The notes beneath the pieces were generated by a model, which worked only from the letters and a program-made list of their open reading frames with translations, did not search any database and was not told where the DNA came from. Both the position numbers and the translations under genes were made by a program. Positions 1-12,700 of a stretch of 64,000 bases of DNA are shown here, piece after piece. How positions within the stretch are numbered: position 1 is the stretch's first letter; each line of letters begins with the position of its first letter. The DNA is from Acridotheres tristis (Eukaryota > Chordata > Aves > Passeriformes > Sturnidae): assembly GCA_037013685.1 (NCBI GenBank), contig CM072906.1, forward strand, positions 2,460,501-2,524,500, written 5' to 3'.

Positions 1-590
1 TCTGTCATCTCTCCAGATTCACAGTTTTCAAATCAGCAGCCAGCCTGAGAATGGTTCAGTATTCTCCTCACAGCCACATGCTCTGTAGCAGGAGAGCTGT
101 GAAAAGGTGAGTTAACCAAAAGCATCAATAGCAATTTTTAAGGAACAATCATGTAGAATTACTGTTCAAACTTGGTAATATTCCATAATACACAGAGCTC
201 ATGTGCAGGATAGCACACTGAAACTGGAAAGAATGAAAGCCCTGTCTCTTTTTTTACAACTGGAATTCAAGACTTTTTCATTGGCCAATTTTCTAATACC
301 GACAATTTTTATTTTCTTTTATTCAGTGCCTCATTCTTCCTCATCTTTAGCAGACTGCCTTAGACAAAGCTGTGCTTCTCTCCATTTCAGTTTTTCTCTC
401 TTTTACCTGCACCACTTAAACAGTAAATTGGAAATTACAGAGTGCAATTAGGAACATAGCCATGCCCTGCCATTTAGTACAGGCACAGAAAACTAAGGAG
501 AAAACATAAAATCAGTAGTTGAATTCCAGTGTAGTCACTGCTCATGGGCCCAGATGACCAAGGCCCTCCCTAAAGGCTCACGTAGAAGAA
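1..590. other. unique non-coding sequence
   Basis: I see no gene, repeat family or RNA here. The one 82-codon open frame (203-451) has no recognisable domain and is compatible with chance. Confidence 0.6.
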
Positions 591-611
591 TCAGGATCTT
601 GAATCTGTGGA

Positions 612-690
612 TGAACCTGTGTGGGCAGGAAGATTGGATCAGATGACCCACTGTGGTCCCTTCCAGTCTTACCCATTCTGTGATTATCTG
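612..690 (+). mobile_element. CR1 LINE 3' tail fragment
   Basis: The segment has the typical end of an avian CR1 element: a 'ggatcagatgaccc' stretch, then 'tggtcccttccagtct', then the terminal 'attctgtgatt' motif that CR1 uses instead of a poly(A) tail. It is a short 5'-truncated copy with no coding part left. CR1 copies are usually truncated at the 5' end because reverse transcription starts at the 3' tail. The left edge is uncertain by some tens of bases. Confidence 0.8.
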
Positions 691-3600
691 CTAATGGAAG
701 TTTATCATTTCATGTATTAGAAATGCTATAAATTCCTCAATGTGTTCCTCCAGTAACAAATAAGATGCAGTGCTGCAAGCCTCCTCAAGCAACTCAGCTG
801 TGACACAATCCAAGTGTGTCTATGGGTGTGTTACCTTGCTTTCAAAAAGGGCTCCATAGCCAATAACAGACTGGAAGCTAGTTGGACATGGGCTTTAGGA
901 ATTACCAACAGCTCTAGGAACCTGTCCTTGTACAACACCAAAGCCATCTCAATGGAGCAGCTAACTGCTCCTTGCTTTTGGAAAGAGATGGGGTTCTGGT
1001 GCAGGAAGAAGCAAAGTGTAGTAAAGCAGTGACTGCTGAAGGAAATACTGAGGGTGAGAAACTGGGAGTCCAAACTAAACAAGATGGTTAAAAAGGAAGG
1101 TTAACTGAGAGTTACATAAAACATTATAAGGGCGGTGAACTGGAGGCTGAATCCTGGAGGAAAAAAATGTTAAGCACTGTGTTTATGCATGTTCATGTCT
1201 TGAGAGAAACTGCTCCACTGCATTCTTTCTCCCTTTCTTCCTTTCATATCCACAGAAAGACCCCCCACACTTCTGCAGGTGTCTATGGCATACATGGAAA
1301 ACTGTTGCAGGCTTTTGTAGAAGCACAAGAGAAAAAATGCCAGGACAAGTTTTTCGGGAGAAGTGAAGAGTAGCTGAAAAAAATGTCGAAGCTCCTTGCC
1401 GTGAGAAGGTAACGTGGGAGGTCAGCTCTGGGACTGTGAGCACTTTGCTGATGGATCAGCTCAAGCCAAGGAATCCTGGTGGCCTGTGGAGGGAGGATGA
1501 AGCTCCTTCAGCTCCTCCACTGTGTCCTCCCTCTCTCCTCAGGGCAGCTGAGCAGCAGCAGGACCCTCTGAGGAGACTCCCACTCACTGCCTCCCCTCGT
1601 CCCTTCTTGCCATCACCTCCTCCCCAGTCTCAGCTGCTCACCCATTTTCTAACTTTACCAAGCCATCTACAAGAGGAAAGACGTCCTTCCTGATGCTAAT
1701 CTTGGAAATGAGTGTGTTTTGGAAGAGCAGTAACTTTGCTAATGAAATGCTTTGCATGCCAGAGTATGCTCCCTCCATGCCTTACCACCATATGGTTAAA
1801 TTTTCCCCTCCATCAGATTTAATAAATAGTGTTTACAAATTCTTAGGCATGCCTCCCTTGTAAAATCCACTAAACCCACAACAAATATACTTATCATGGC
1901 ATTAATTTGGTTAGAGATTTTCTCAGAGCATTGACAGCCATATTTAATTTCTAAGGATTTATTTTTATTTCAAAATATATTAGATACATTTTTTCTTTAC
2001 CCACTACAATTCCTTTATAATTGTGTTTCCTCTGAAGGCAGGGGGCAGCTGCTTTAGAACCATCCACTGTCAGACTACATTCCCTCTAAGATATCCTTCA
2101 ATAATTAATATTTTATATTTATTCACAAGTAAGAACTTAAACTTTCCTACACAGATCTACAAAGCCCTGAGTTCATTTGTCCTACAACTGAACGCTGACA
2201 TTTCATGGTTCAAACACCACTCCCTGCTGGGAGATTATCTGCTACCATGGTCTAGATATTAATATCTGCAGTCTCTGAAGAAGCTTTAATAATCTTAAAT
2301 ATAAATTTTAATATAAATTCCCTCATTCATACTTGTTCCTTCTTAAAAATGAAACCAAGCTGACACCCAAAAAGCAGAGATTTCATTTTATATTCAGCAC
2401 CAATTTTTGATACATTTTCTTTCTTGGTCAATCAATTGGCCTCTCTTAATAACGAAATATCTAGACTGATAGTGAACTGAGCGTTCTGCTGGCAGATTTG
2501 GATGCCCACATTTCTCTTGAAATATGGATGTTATCTACCATATATGTACAAGATTCCTTTCCACCCAACAGTTTTAGAATATTAGCATAGATTCATTGTG
2601 GCAAATGAATGTTACCATGACTTGGATCTAGCCCACTGCAAGTACCAGCATCTTTCCATGTTCCCTACCCACTTAGAGCCATGGATTCACCCTCACTTCT
2701 TCTTGTATGGAGAATTACTGCAGAAGGAACCTGTGACCACTGAGCAGCTGCTCAGTTCCCTGATACAAATTTTAATATGAATTCCCCCCTATGCCAGCAA
2801 CGAACATGATATCCCCACCACGTTTATACTGTTAGAGAACTCTGAGAGTCCAGGGAAGTGTGAAGTGTTTATGATGATGGCTGAGCTCAGCAGCAGTTTC
2901 CTTCTGCTAGGATTTGTCCTGACAGGACTTACTGCCTGAGTTGTGCCAGACTCCATTCTGAACATGGATGAACTGTTACTATTGAGTTAAAATGTGTGTG
3001 GCACCAAGTGGGAGAGAAATAACTGATCAGATACAAGCCCCTCTGGCATCTGGTCTGACCCAAGGTGCTCTCAGGTTGCATCATGCTTCCCACATCAGAC
3101 TCTTCTCTCATCCCACAAATCCATAAATAGGTTTTGGAGGACAGAGAGAGAAAATCCAATTCCTTGATTGTAATGACAGACTTTATCAGATAAAACAAAC
3201 CAGTACATGAATTCATCTTCACAGCCCCTTCACCCTCCTCTAACAGCACAACAGCAAATAGAGCAAATGCTCCCCTCATAAATCTAACCACCTCCAGGGC
3301 AGGGATTTTCCTGGAAAGGAGGATAGAGGTTTTATCAGAGGAAATTACCAGTTCCTGTTCTCTGCCTAGCCCATTACCAGCAGCTGTGCTGTGTTAGTAG
3401 TTAGCTAAAATGGGTTCATGCCTGGAGTGTTATCTAAAATGTGTATCTATCCAAAGATGATGTCAAATATATGTGAGTATTGGGAGAAGTCTCAGCAGAA
3501 GAGTGTAAACAAAATGTTGGCAATTTTTCATACACTCCCCAGGATGAAAACTTCTTTTCTTTACTCCTGATATTGTAATTAGGCCAAAATTGTAGCTCAC

Positions 3601-6099
3601 ATGGAATATCATTGCTGCTTTGGTTTAGACCATTTCAAAATATTTGCCTTAGGTTTCATTTTTCCAAAGCCATGCTGCTTATTCAGTTGCTTTGGACAAA
3701 GATTTCCCATAGGACCAGTGCTTCCCAGTGACAGAGAATGCCTGTGATGTGGTTAAAATCTTGTCCCTATGTGTATGATGGTAAGCAAACCACAGTACAA
3801 AGTGCAGCTCCAAACCACCAGCACATCCTTTTCTTCTGGGTTTGCCCAGCTCAGCACTGCACAGGCCTGCTCTGGCCACAGTCCATGGCACAGTCTGAAA
3901 TAGTAGTAACAACAGCTCTGCAAACAGCAAGAAATGTAAAACAGTGGCACTTTGATTCCTGTGGCAACACTCCTCTGAACCACAGCACAACCAAAGCACA
4001 GCACAGCTACCACATGGTCTGTCCTTCAGCACCCACACTGGTTTGGGCTGCCAGGGGCCACTGACAGAAGGAATTCAGTATTGTTCTATATTTGGCTATT
4101 GCAATAACCAGTGTGTGTGACCATTCCTGAGCTCATGAGCTCAGTGTTATGTCTGGAAAAGGAGAAGTCAGAGAAACATCATGGATATAAACACACACTC
4201 TCTTCCCAGCCACGGAAATTTCCCCCTTCCCTTATATTCTCTCTGTGGCTCATCTATTACCTTCTGCTGGATAAAACATACCCTTGATTCAGTCCACAGC
4301 CTCAAAGCTTTTATGTGGTTTCTGCTACACTTCAGGACTTTTGCAAATAAATCGCTGTACTGGATTTGTTTTAAGAAAGCATTTGTTTGTTTTCAAATCA
4401 TATACTTGGCTAAATGAAAAGGATCCAGCTCTGTGTTTTCTCCCAGGCTGGTTGGGTTCCAGTGATGGTTTGCTGCTGTATGTCTGAAGGGGATGAAGGA
4501 GACGGGGGATAGGGTAAATCTGCTTCCAGGGCTATGTGACCTGTGCCTGTGGACAGCACTGAGCCTCTCCTCAGCTGGGGAGAGGGACGTTCTCTCCTCC
4601 AACAACTCCCCATGTTGGAGGTCAGCAACTCACCCTGGTCTCAGCCAAAGGAGACATCTGCACTCTCAGGGCACCTGTCTTGCTTTTTACACCCCCTTAG
4701 AAGAGGAATTGTGACTTAACAGTGCCCATTGTTCTCTGTGGGCTTCAAAGGGGATTGCAAGTTAGTTCACGTGGAAATGACAGTGTTGTAGTAATTTTGG
4801 GCTGACTAGTTCTTTTCCCAGTATTTTTCGTTTTTATTTTAGACTTTAGAAATAACACAGATCTTATTTATATCTGGAATATATCTGCACCTGAACTTTC
4901 TGCTCCCACCCAGCACAGAATTTCCAAAACTGATGTCAACTGGAGAGCCCATCAGAGAGGCACCTGGACAGTTCAACTCTTTTAAAAGATGTCTCTCACA
5001 GGTGCCCATTAACATCTTAAAGTAAGTTTCTTTTTTATACCTCAATTTACCTAATACAAAGTGGGGATTAATATGATATCTGATGTAAACATCTTCCAGG
5101 GGCTGTAACAGCAGTAACATAATGGGCACAAGTAACAGAAGTAGATCTGAAATCAGTGATTTCAAATGACTGATCAGAATTTGTTGTTCAGACAGTGGAT
5201 GAGAAAGAATGAGATCTTCTAAAATATGAAAGAGATTGCCTGATACAGGGAAGAAAGTCACGTGAAGAATAATCCTTTAAATAGCACCATCATAATCAAA
5301 AATACATTTGTGAAAGGACAGGACAAAAGTGCTGGGGTCAATGGATACAGACCACATTTGGTGACTGGGTTATTTGCCTCTGTAACCCCGAGTCATCTTA
5401 AGGTCAGGAAATAAAGTTCACAGTCTGAGCACACTCTGTTTGTATCACACCTTAATCACACACAGGGGAAACTGCTCCAGAAAGGAAGCACAGTTCTGTT
5501 TTATGCTATGATTACAGTAACCAGCACATTTCATAATTTCCCCTGTGCTTCAGCAACAGAACTTGCTTCTCCAGGTGGGAGCAGGGTAACAATTACTTTT
5601 AGTGGCTAAAAAATTAATCTGATGTCTTCCCATCTATCTCAGAATTAGTGGCCACCAGGGCTACAACTTCTCCTTCCTTGGAATATCGTTAGCATAAGGC
5701 ACTTTCATTATGACAGAAAGACACTCACCACCAAAACTTAAAATAGCACTTCATTTTATCATTGAGCCAAGAAAATCAAGGTGAAAGATAGCTAAGCTCA
5801 GTCAAAAATGATGCTATTTCATACCCACCATACAACACTGCTACAATAGCAATAACGTGTGGCTAACATTGTGGATTATCAATTCTGGAACAGCATAACT
5901 GGCTTCTCTCTTAATCAGCTGCTTAATTATTCTGAGCTAGTCCCTAAACTAAACAATCGAACAACCAACCCTATAGACATTGCTTCAGAGGTGATTTTAC
6001 GAGGTCTTAAAGGCCTGATATGCAGCTTTCTGGAGATCCAAGGGTTTCTGCTTAGCTTTGGTGAAGAGTAGGAGGGTGCAGCTTCCCCGTGGCCACCTG
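691..6099. other. unique non-coding sequence
   Basis: This is about 5.4 kb of mostly A+T-rich DNA without a recognisable gene. The longest open frames are 140 codons on the minus strand (4839-5261), then 120 codons (2929-3291) and 119 codons (3679-4038), also on the minus strand. None shows a domain, signal peptide or believable splice structure, and frames of this size are expected by chance in a window of this length. I identified no mobile element with confidence. Confidence 0.5.
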
Positions 6100-6720
6100 A
6101 GTGAGGCAGACAGCCCTCACTAACACAGGGGAGAGCAGGAGCGAGGGGAAGCCACTGCCCAGCTGGTGGCTGTCACTCCTTGTGGCCATGTGTGTTTAAG
6201 GCAGAGTGTGCAGACCAATGAGCTTACCACAGCCCTCCCCTGGAGACATACCCCTTAGATGGGCTCACCTGCCCTTGCCATGGTGAGCTATCCCAAGGGC
6301 TTCAGCTATCCACCATGCTTTGGTGCCCATGTTGATTCTCTGTAACCCATTGGTCCTTCCCCTTTTTGTACCACCCTTGCTTTCCCCATCAAAACCCCAG
6401 CTTCTGCCCAGTTTTCAGCAGGGAGTGATCTTCACAGAGCTGCTGGACAAGAAAGGTTACCTCTGTGGAACTGCCATATGACACTTCTGTCTCTCTGTCC
6501 CTGAGTCGGCCTGGGGCAGCCTCACAAGGCATAGTTGAGTCCCAGAGCTGAAATCCACTGATAAGCGCTGATCTCCAGCAGCTGCAGGCTGCTGCCCTTG
6601 CTGAAAGCCCCCAGCAGCCAGAGGAGTGCAGAGCCCCCTAGAAGGCAGTCTCCTGAGAGACCTCTCTCCAGGAAGGTCACGGCATTCCGGGTCCAACCAA
6701 GGACCCTTGGCTGCGATAAG
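6100..6720 (+). mobile_element. eroded LTR upstream of a retroviral primer binding site
   Basis: This stretch lies immediately 5' of a tRNA-Lys-type primer binding site, where a 5' LTR should sit. It has promoter-like pieces in a plausible order: 'ccaatgag' near 6214, an inverted CCAAT box ('attggtcc') near 6349, and an A-rich TATA-like 'catcaaaacccc' near 6388. More G+C-rich sequence follows, which could be R-U5. I cannot fix the left edge, and no clean terminal CA is visible before the binding site. The LTR assignment rests mainly on the neighbouring binding site and is partly inference. Confidence 0.45.
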
Positions 6721-6738
6721 TGGCTCCCGAACAGGGAC
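6721..6738 (+). other. primer binding site remnant, tRNA-Lys type
   Basis: These 18 bases, tggctcccgaacagggac, match the complement of the 3' end of tRNA-Lys3 at 17 of 18 positions, with a single difference at base 5. In a provirus this site begins the internal region just after the 5' LTR and primes minus-strand DNA synthesis. Downstream sequence to about 6.9 kb shows no recognisable gag frame, so only the start of an internal region may remain. A chance 17/18 match in 64 kb is very unlikely. Confidence 0.65.
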
Positions 6739-9700
6739 ATCCCTCCAGGAGAGAGCTGTGGCAGGATTCTTGGCCTCCACAGCAGGGCTGGGAGCTGAGG
6801 AAGCTGCTGGCCTGAAGATGTCTGCTTAGCCCTGAATTTCATGACCTTGACTACCTGACTAAGTACCATCCATAACTGAGTGCAGAACCCAGCCCGGATC
6901 ATCCACTTGGAGAGGTTTATACATGATGGGTGTCTGAAAGCTGCTCCTAAGCCACTGCAGTACAGAGGGAAGCCATGCTAGTGGCAGCCACAGTAATTCC
7001 CTGCACCTCAGAGTTTCCAAGGGCACCTCATATTGACCTGAAATGCACTGTTCTCCAAAAGGATAAACACAGTCAAATAAGAAGACAAATGCAAGTATAC
7101 TGAGGTATATAAATCTCCTCTGGAGGATGCAGTATAGTGACCTTTTACTGAACCACTGTGGATTAGATCTTCTATATTACTGAGATGTCTTGAATGAATC
7201 CCTTTTTGGAAGATCATGAACATAAAACAAATAAAATGGTGATATTTAGCTCTTGGGATATTGCTTCACCTTTCCCAAAATTATTCTGTGCACATCTATG
7301 TGTACCAGACTGTACTGAAAAGATATGAACTGATCTCACCTTATCCCTTTTTTGTTGCTGTCAAGGTATTTTTAATCACTTGTCTACTATTACTAATCTT
7401 TGCATTTTCTCTTACAAGCACCATTTAAAGAAAGGCTTCCCTGTGCTCCATGGCTGTATGGGTCCATTCCCTTCTCAGCCCTCCTCACCTCAGGTCACCC
7501 TCACCCTGCACAGGAACCTCCACACATCAGTCACTTCTGACCAGTGACTTCTGTGGTCAGCAGCTTCTGGACTTATTCAGGCTCATGGGGGCTCCTCTGG
7601 AGTCACAGATTTGACTTTCAGGCTGTGCTCACCTTTCTGCACCCACCTCTGCTGTGTCCTACACTTAATTCTGCTCTTTTCTCTTCCTTATCAATCAGGC
7701 AGGACTTAAAAAATGCATCTCAGGAGTTCTGAAGGGTTCACTGCCCCGTTGGTCAGAGTGGGCAATGCCTGAGAGAAAGGGATGTTGCAAACCCTGTTCA
7801 GCAGCTGGGGAATACTGGGGCACAGAGACAGACCTGACTGGGTCTAACAGGGACATGGAAGGTGAACTCAGATTTGAATCCTACTGAGACACCACAGGCA
7901 CAGGAATGTCCTTCTATACATGTCCTTACTATAATTCCTTTAACCTGAATGCCATAATCTTTACATTTGTTCTTTTGTTTCCTTGTAGATTATAGCAGTA
8001 ATTACTTTATAACATTCAATATATTTTGGAATAAAAATTAAATATCAGATTGTTAATATATTTTCTGCACCTCTTCAGTTCCACAGGAATTCCTAGCCTC
8101 ACGGTGATCACATCAAATGCCACCAAGTATTGCTGGTAAAAAATTGTTACTTCATAAAATCTTTATACTCTTGATAGAGAAACATTTTCTTTCTAAAAAA
8201 ATTCTGACTCAGTCTCTCAGTGCTCATGCACCTGTGGAGTAGAAAGTTTTCTGGATTGCTCTTGAGCACCAGGAATTTTTTAACCCACTTATATTTTGGC
8301 ACCTTTCATCTCAGCCTCCATCTGAAGCTGATCATCCCTGTGGTGCCTAAATGAGAGATGACAGAGAACCCATAGGGAAAATAAGGCTGATGAAATGCAA
8401 AGTAGTGTTATTTATGCTGAGTCTGTGTGCAAAGTGCATTTTAAACTTCCTTAATTTTTCAGTAATAACCAATGCTGGGGGATGGGGCAAGTGAATATTT
8501 GCATTTGATATTTCTGAATAGCTCATCTTTTTCTGTCTCCCTTGGCTCAGTGGAACACAGTTTTTTGGGGTTTTTTTTTTTTCCATTTGACTTGAAGATC
8601 TGAGGGATAACTGAAACCCTGCAGGAAACAGAACATCTTTGGGGTCCACAGATGGGAGGGGGAAATAGGCTGGAGAGAGGGGGTTGAGGCCACCTCTCCT
8701 CTCAGCCTACAGGAGATGAATGTCAGCTGCTCAGATTTGGAGATGTATTGCTGTGGCTGCTGTGGGAGCCCCACATTGATGCTGTCAGTGTCATATTCCT
8801 GTTCCCCATTACAATTAATTACTTGACTTTGAAATATTACCATGTTTGCTGCTCTTGAAACAAATGTCCTGTCCCCCTGAACAAAAACCATCAGCTGTAA
8901 AGTGCTGCTCCAGGCAAGGCTGGGGGCAGCCAGCAAGCCCCTCTGCCACACACCAGCCCAGTGTGGGTTTGGCCAGGATTTAGACAGTAAAAAGCCAAAT
9001 ACTGACTTGTCCAGAGCACTTGGGACTTCATTTGCCTTAATCAGCACTATGTAAGGAATTATCCAAAGGAGATAGGACTGATAAAACCCAGAGATAATTC
9101 ACTCAATATTTCACCTTAGAAATATAACTGGAGGACCCACGTGCAAACCCAAACAGATCAAACCCTCAGACACAGAAATCTCTCACCTTGTTGGAATTCA
9201 TTGGGTCAGACAGGCAAGCAGAAAAAAACCCCTGTCCTGTTGATAATGTGACATTGTGCCTTTGCTCCTTATATTGCAGAAACTGGGAGGGGCAGACATC
9301 CCTGTTTGCTTGAAGGGAGTCTTGCTAATTTTTCACCTCCAGATTTCCAGGGCCAGAGTAAGAGGGCAAGAGGCACTAGGCTGTTACTGGGACACACCTG
9401 CAGCTCTCAGGCCCAAGGGAACACTCCCAGTGCATCCCTGCATCTCAGCCTGCACCAGTGCATCCCTGCATCTCAATCTGCACCTCACCCACCCAGTGGG
9501 GTGCTGCTGCTCCTCAGGGACCGTGGGGGATCAGCTGCACTGCTGCACCACTGACAGCTGCCAGGAAACTGGGCAGGGAGCCTCTGCTGGCCATCTCCAT
9601 TGTCTCCACCATGTTTATCATACCTTTACAAGAGGCAGAAAGGAATCCAATCTACAGCTCCTTCAGTCATGGGAGCAGACAGGAGTGAACCCAGTGTGTC

Positions 9701-12700
9701 CCCAGAGTTCCCATGGCTCTCTGTCTGCCCCCACTCAGGCTCCCTATCTATTATGTAAGACCCTACAGATAACAGGGTCCCCACACAGGCAAAGTGAAAC
9801 GGGCAGCTCCAAATTTAGAGGATAGCTTTGTCCACTGGTGCAATTTTCTCTTGTTTCCAGTGGCACAGCAAAAGCATTCCTGTTTAATCCCCAACTTAGG
9901 CTAAGCAGCTAGTCCTCACTGAGACGATGTCTGTATTTATCCTGTCTGTGTCCCAGCCAGGCACTTTAGGAATGCCTGTATGAGCAGGGCAGCTCCAGGC
10001 TCCCTGTTGTCCAGCTATTCCCAGAGTCAGAAAAGCTGTATCAGCTGGCAGGGAACTCTGAGCCCAGCAGTGGGAACAGGCCTAAATTCCTGCCCAACAC
10101 TACAGGAATTATTGACATAAGACCCCAGGCTGTGTAAGGCAGACTAGAGAGCAGCATAGCCAGGAAAAGCAGCACAGCCACAACCTAATTGTCCCCGTTG
10201 CATGTGGCTGGAAGAGTACACTCCATTAGCATCCTGCTGGGCCAAGCCCCAGCCAAAACAAGGGCCCCATTTTGCTGCAAACCTTGCAGGTAATTATTTG
10301 CTTGCTATGCAAGCTCAACAGATTTTGCTTTAACCTTCCACATTAACAAATCACTGATCATCAACCGGGCATGAGAAATATCAGCCCAAACTATAATTTT
10401 TTGTGAAATGTGTGGTCACGGAGTGGTACAAAGTAAACCATTCCACAGCCTAGAGGTATCTCCTGCTGCCTGCAGCTCAGACCTCTGCTCCTCATCTGAA
10501 AGGCAGCCCTGCTCACTGGGTGGGGATTGTTTGCTCCCACTGGAGCAGGCACCAGAGAGGAACACCCCACTTCCTCAGTTTGTTGCCCAGACATCCAAAT
10601 ACAGCACTGTAAAAACAAACTATGGCCCTAACATTTCATGTGAATGAATGTAAATCATTCCTTCAAGCACACAAACAGCAAACCTGCTTATAAGATTTAT
10701 TGTTGTCAAGCTGGGCAATTACAGCATGGAGTCAAATTTGTGTTTTAATAATGAAGTACCAAAGCTCTTGCCAAAGAAAGTGGAAAAAAGAATTAAGTCA
10801 AACTTAATCTGATCCAGATGGGCTGCACCAGGTTTTACCCAGCATGGCACTGGTTTGATAAGAGAGCTTGGTCTTCCACCCAAGGCCTGGAAAGGCTTCC
10901 CTGCTGCCTGAGGAAATGGCACACTTTGGAATCCAACTGCAAGAAGATGCAACAGATTTTTAAATTACACAAATTAAAAATTAATTAGCTCCTTGTTTTT
11001 TTGTTGTGTGATTGGTTTTGTGCTCAGGCGATTAACTGTCAGCAGGGTGGTGACCAGCAGAAATCAGCTCTGCTGCAGCCCTGTGGAAAAGCAGGGCTGG
11101 GTGACAATACTGAAGCAGCTGGTGGCAAGAGGCTCCAGCACAGCTTAAAGGTGAGAATATCCTCCCTGACTTGTTTGATTTGTAAAAGAAACCTAGTGAG
11201 ACCTTCTGTCAAAGTAACTGAACTGTGCAGGCTACAACTATAATTTCAAGTATTAAATGTTAGATTAAGGCATATTTACCTGCTTGCTCCTCCCAAAAAC
11301 CAAAGCAAAGAAAACAGAGATAATATGCTATATTTTGTATTGTTTTACCCTGCCAAACAAGTGTAAGAGAAACAGGAACACCTCTATCCATCAGACATTG
11401 CCCACAGAGGATCACAGGTCAGGTTTGCTTTATTTCACTGCTTCTCTTACTCAGACATCCACAGCCATGTCCTGGCCATAAGGGGTTGCTCGATGTTGTT
11501 CAGGTCCTTTGCCTGCTCTCACAGATGTGATGACTCTGCCTGTACCTGTGTCCAGTGTCAGCCTTCCCAGCTGCTGCTATCCAGCTCACATACCAAAGAG
11601 CCTGAGCCCAGAGATCCGAAATCGGGATTATTCTGCTCCCACATCGATTTTGTCTTTTGTGATAAAAGGACAGCATGGCCTGAGCCTGCAGAAGCAGAGG
11701 AATGAATCAGCTCAGTCCCAGATGAAGTCACTTCCTTGCACCTCAGTGTCTAATGAAGCAGATTTTACTTTCTCCTCTTCCCTCTGCCCCTACTGGGAAT
11801 GTTTCTCTAAGGGGCAGCAGGTCACTTTTCCTGTTGTCACACCCCAATATTCCTGTCCTAACACATCTAAAAATACCAGCACAGGAGCTGGGACTCCCAT
11901 CCATTGACAAGGCAACTCACTCAAGGCAGCTACACTCTTTGCTGCTTCAGGGGATAAGGAGAAATGGTACACAAAATTTTCAATTCCTTGCATTGCTATC
12001 ACCAATTAGCATTTATTTTATAAGACTCTAATAAACAGAAAAATTATGTTCCTGACTCAACAGCTTCTGTCTGAGTTCTATCATTGCCATTGCCTTTTTT
12101 TGTACAGCGCCCCATACCTAACCATCATTTTCGTACTCTGCTACCAGTCTCAGTGCTCAGAGTGACAAGAAAGTGAGATGCATCTGCTTTCTATTTAAAC
12201 CAGTGAGGAAATATTTATGCTGCAGAACCTGTGGTTTTGCTTGTGGTGTGAGAGGAGGCTATTGAGTGTCGAGCAGGAGGCTCCTGGGCACCTGCAGAAA
12301 ACTCTCCAGGCTGGATCAGCTCCTTGCTATTGAAATTCTTGGCACCAAGCCATCAACTGTATTGGAGTTTGTGCTTTCCCTGGGTGGTTTCTCTCCATGG
12401 GAGCTCAGTGTCGTGGAGAAGAAGGGGGCAGGAAAACAGAAAGATACCACCAGTGTATACCCAATGTTCACAGTGACATGCCAGTTAAGTTCTAAATTAT
12501 GTCTCTAATTACTTGGCATGATTTATTGAGGCAGTTTAACAAGGTCATAAAGCACCACAAAGTGACACAACTTGCTTGCCAGCTGGAATCTCTACCACTG
12601 AAGTGCTCCCTTCTCTCCTGCTCTGTCATGCTTCTTGTGCTTCCTCCCACACTATCCAGCATCTCTGTGGTTGGATGGAGTCAGGCTTAACACTTTAGAT

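Noticed and set aside
4839..5261. 140-codon minus-strand frame with a leucine-rich stretch
   Set aside because: The leucine run comes from a short 'cagcagtaac'-type stretch. No family is recognised, there is no splice context, and the size is compatible with chance.
8547..9047. 166-codon minus-strand frame
   Set aside because: It has no domain and ends in a lysine run from a homopolymer. No exon signals were convincing.
9256..9825. 189-codon plus-strand frame with a cysteine-rich middle
   Set aside because: It starts at GTG, contains a tandem duplication, overlaps two other open frames, and shows no recognisable family.
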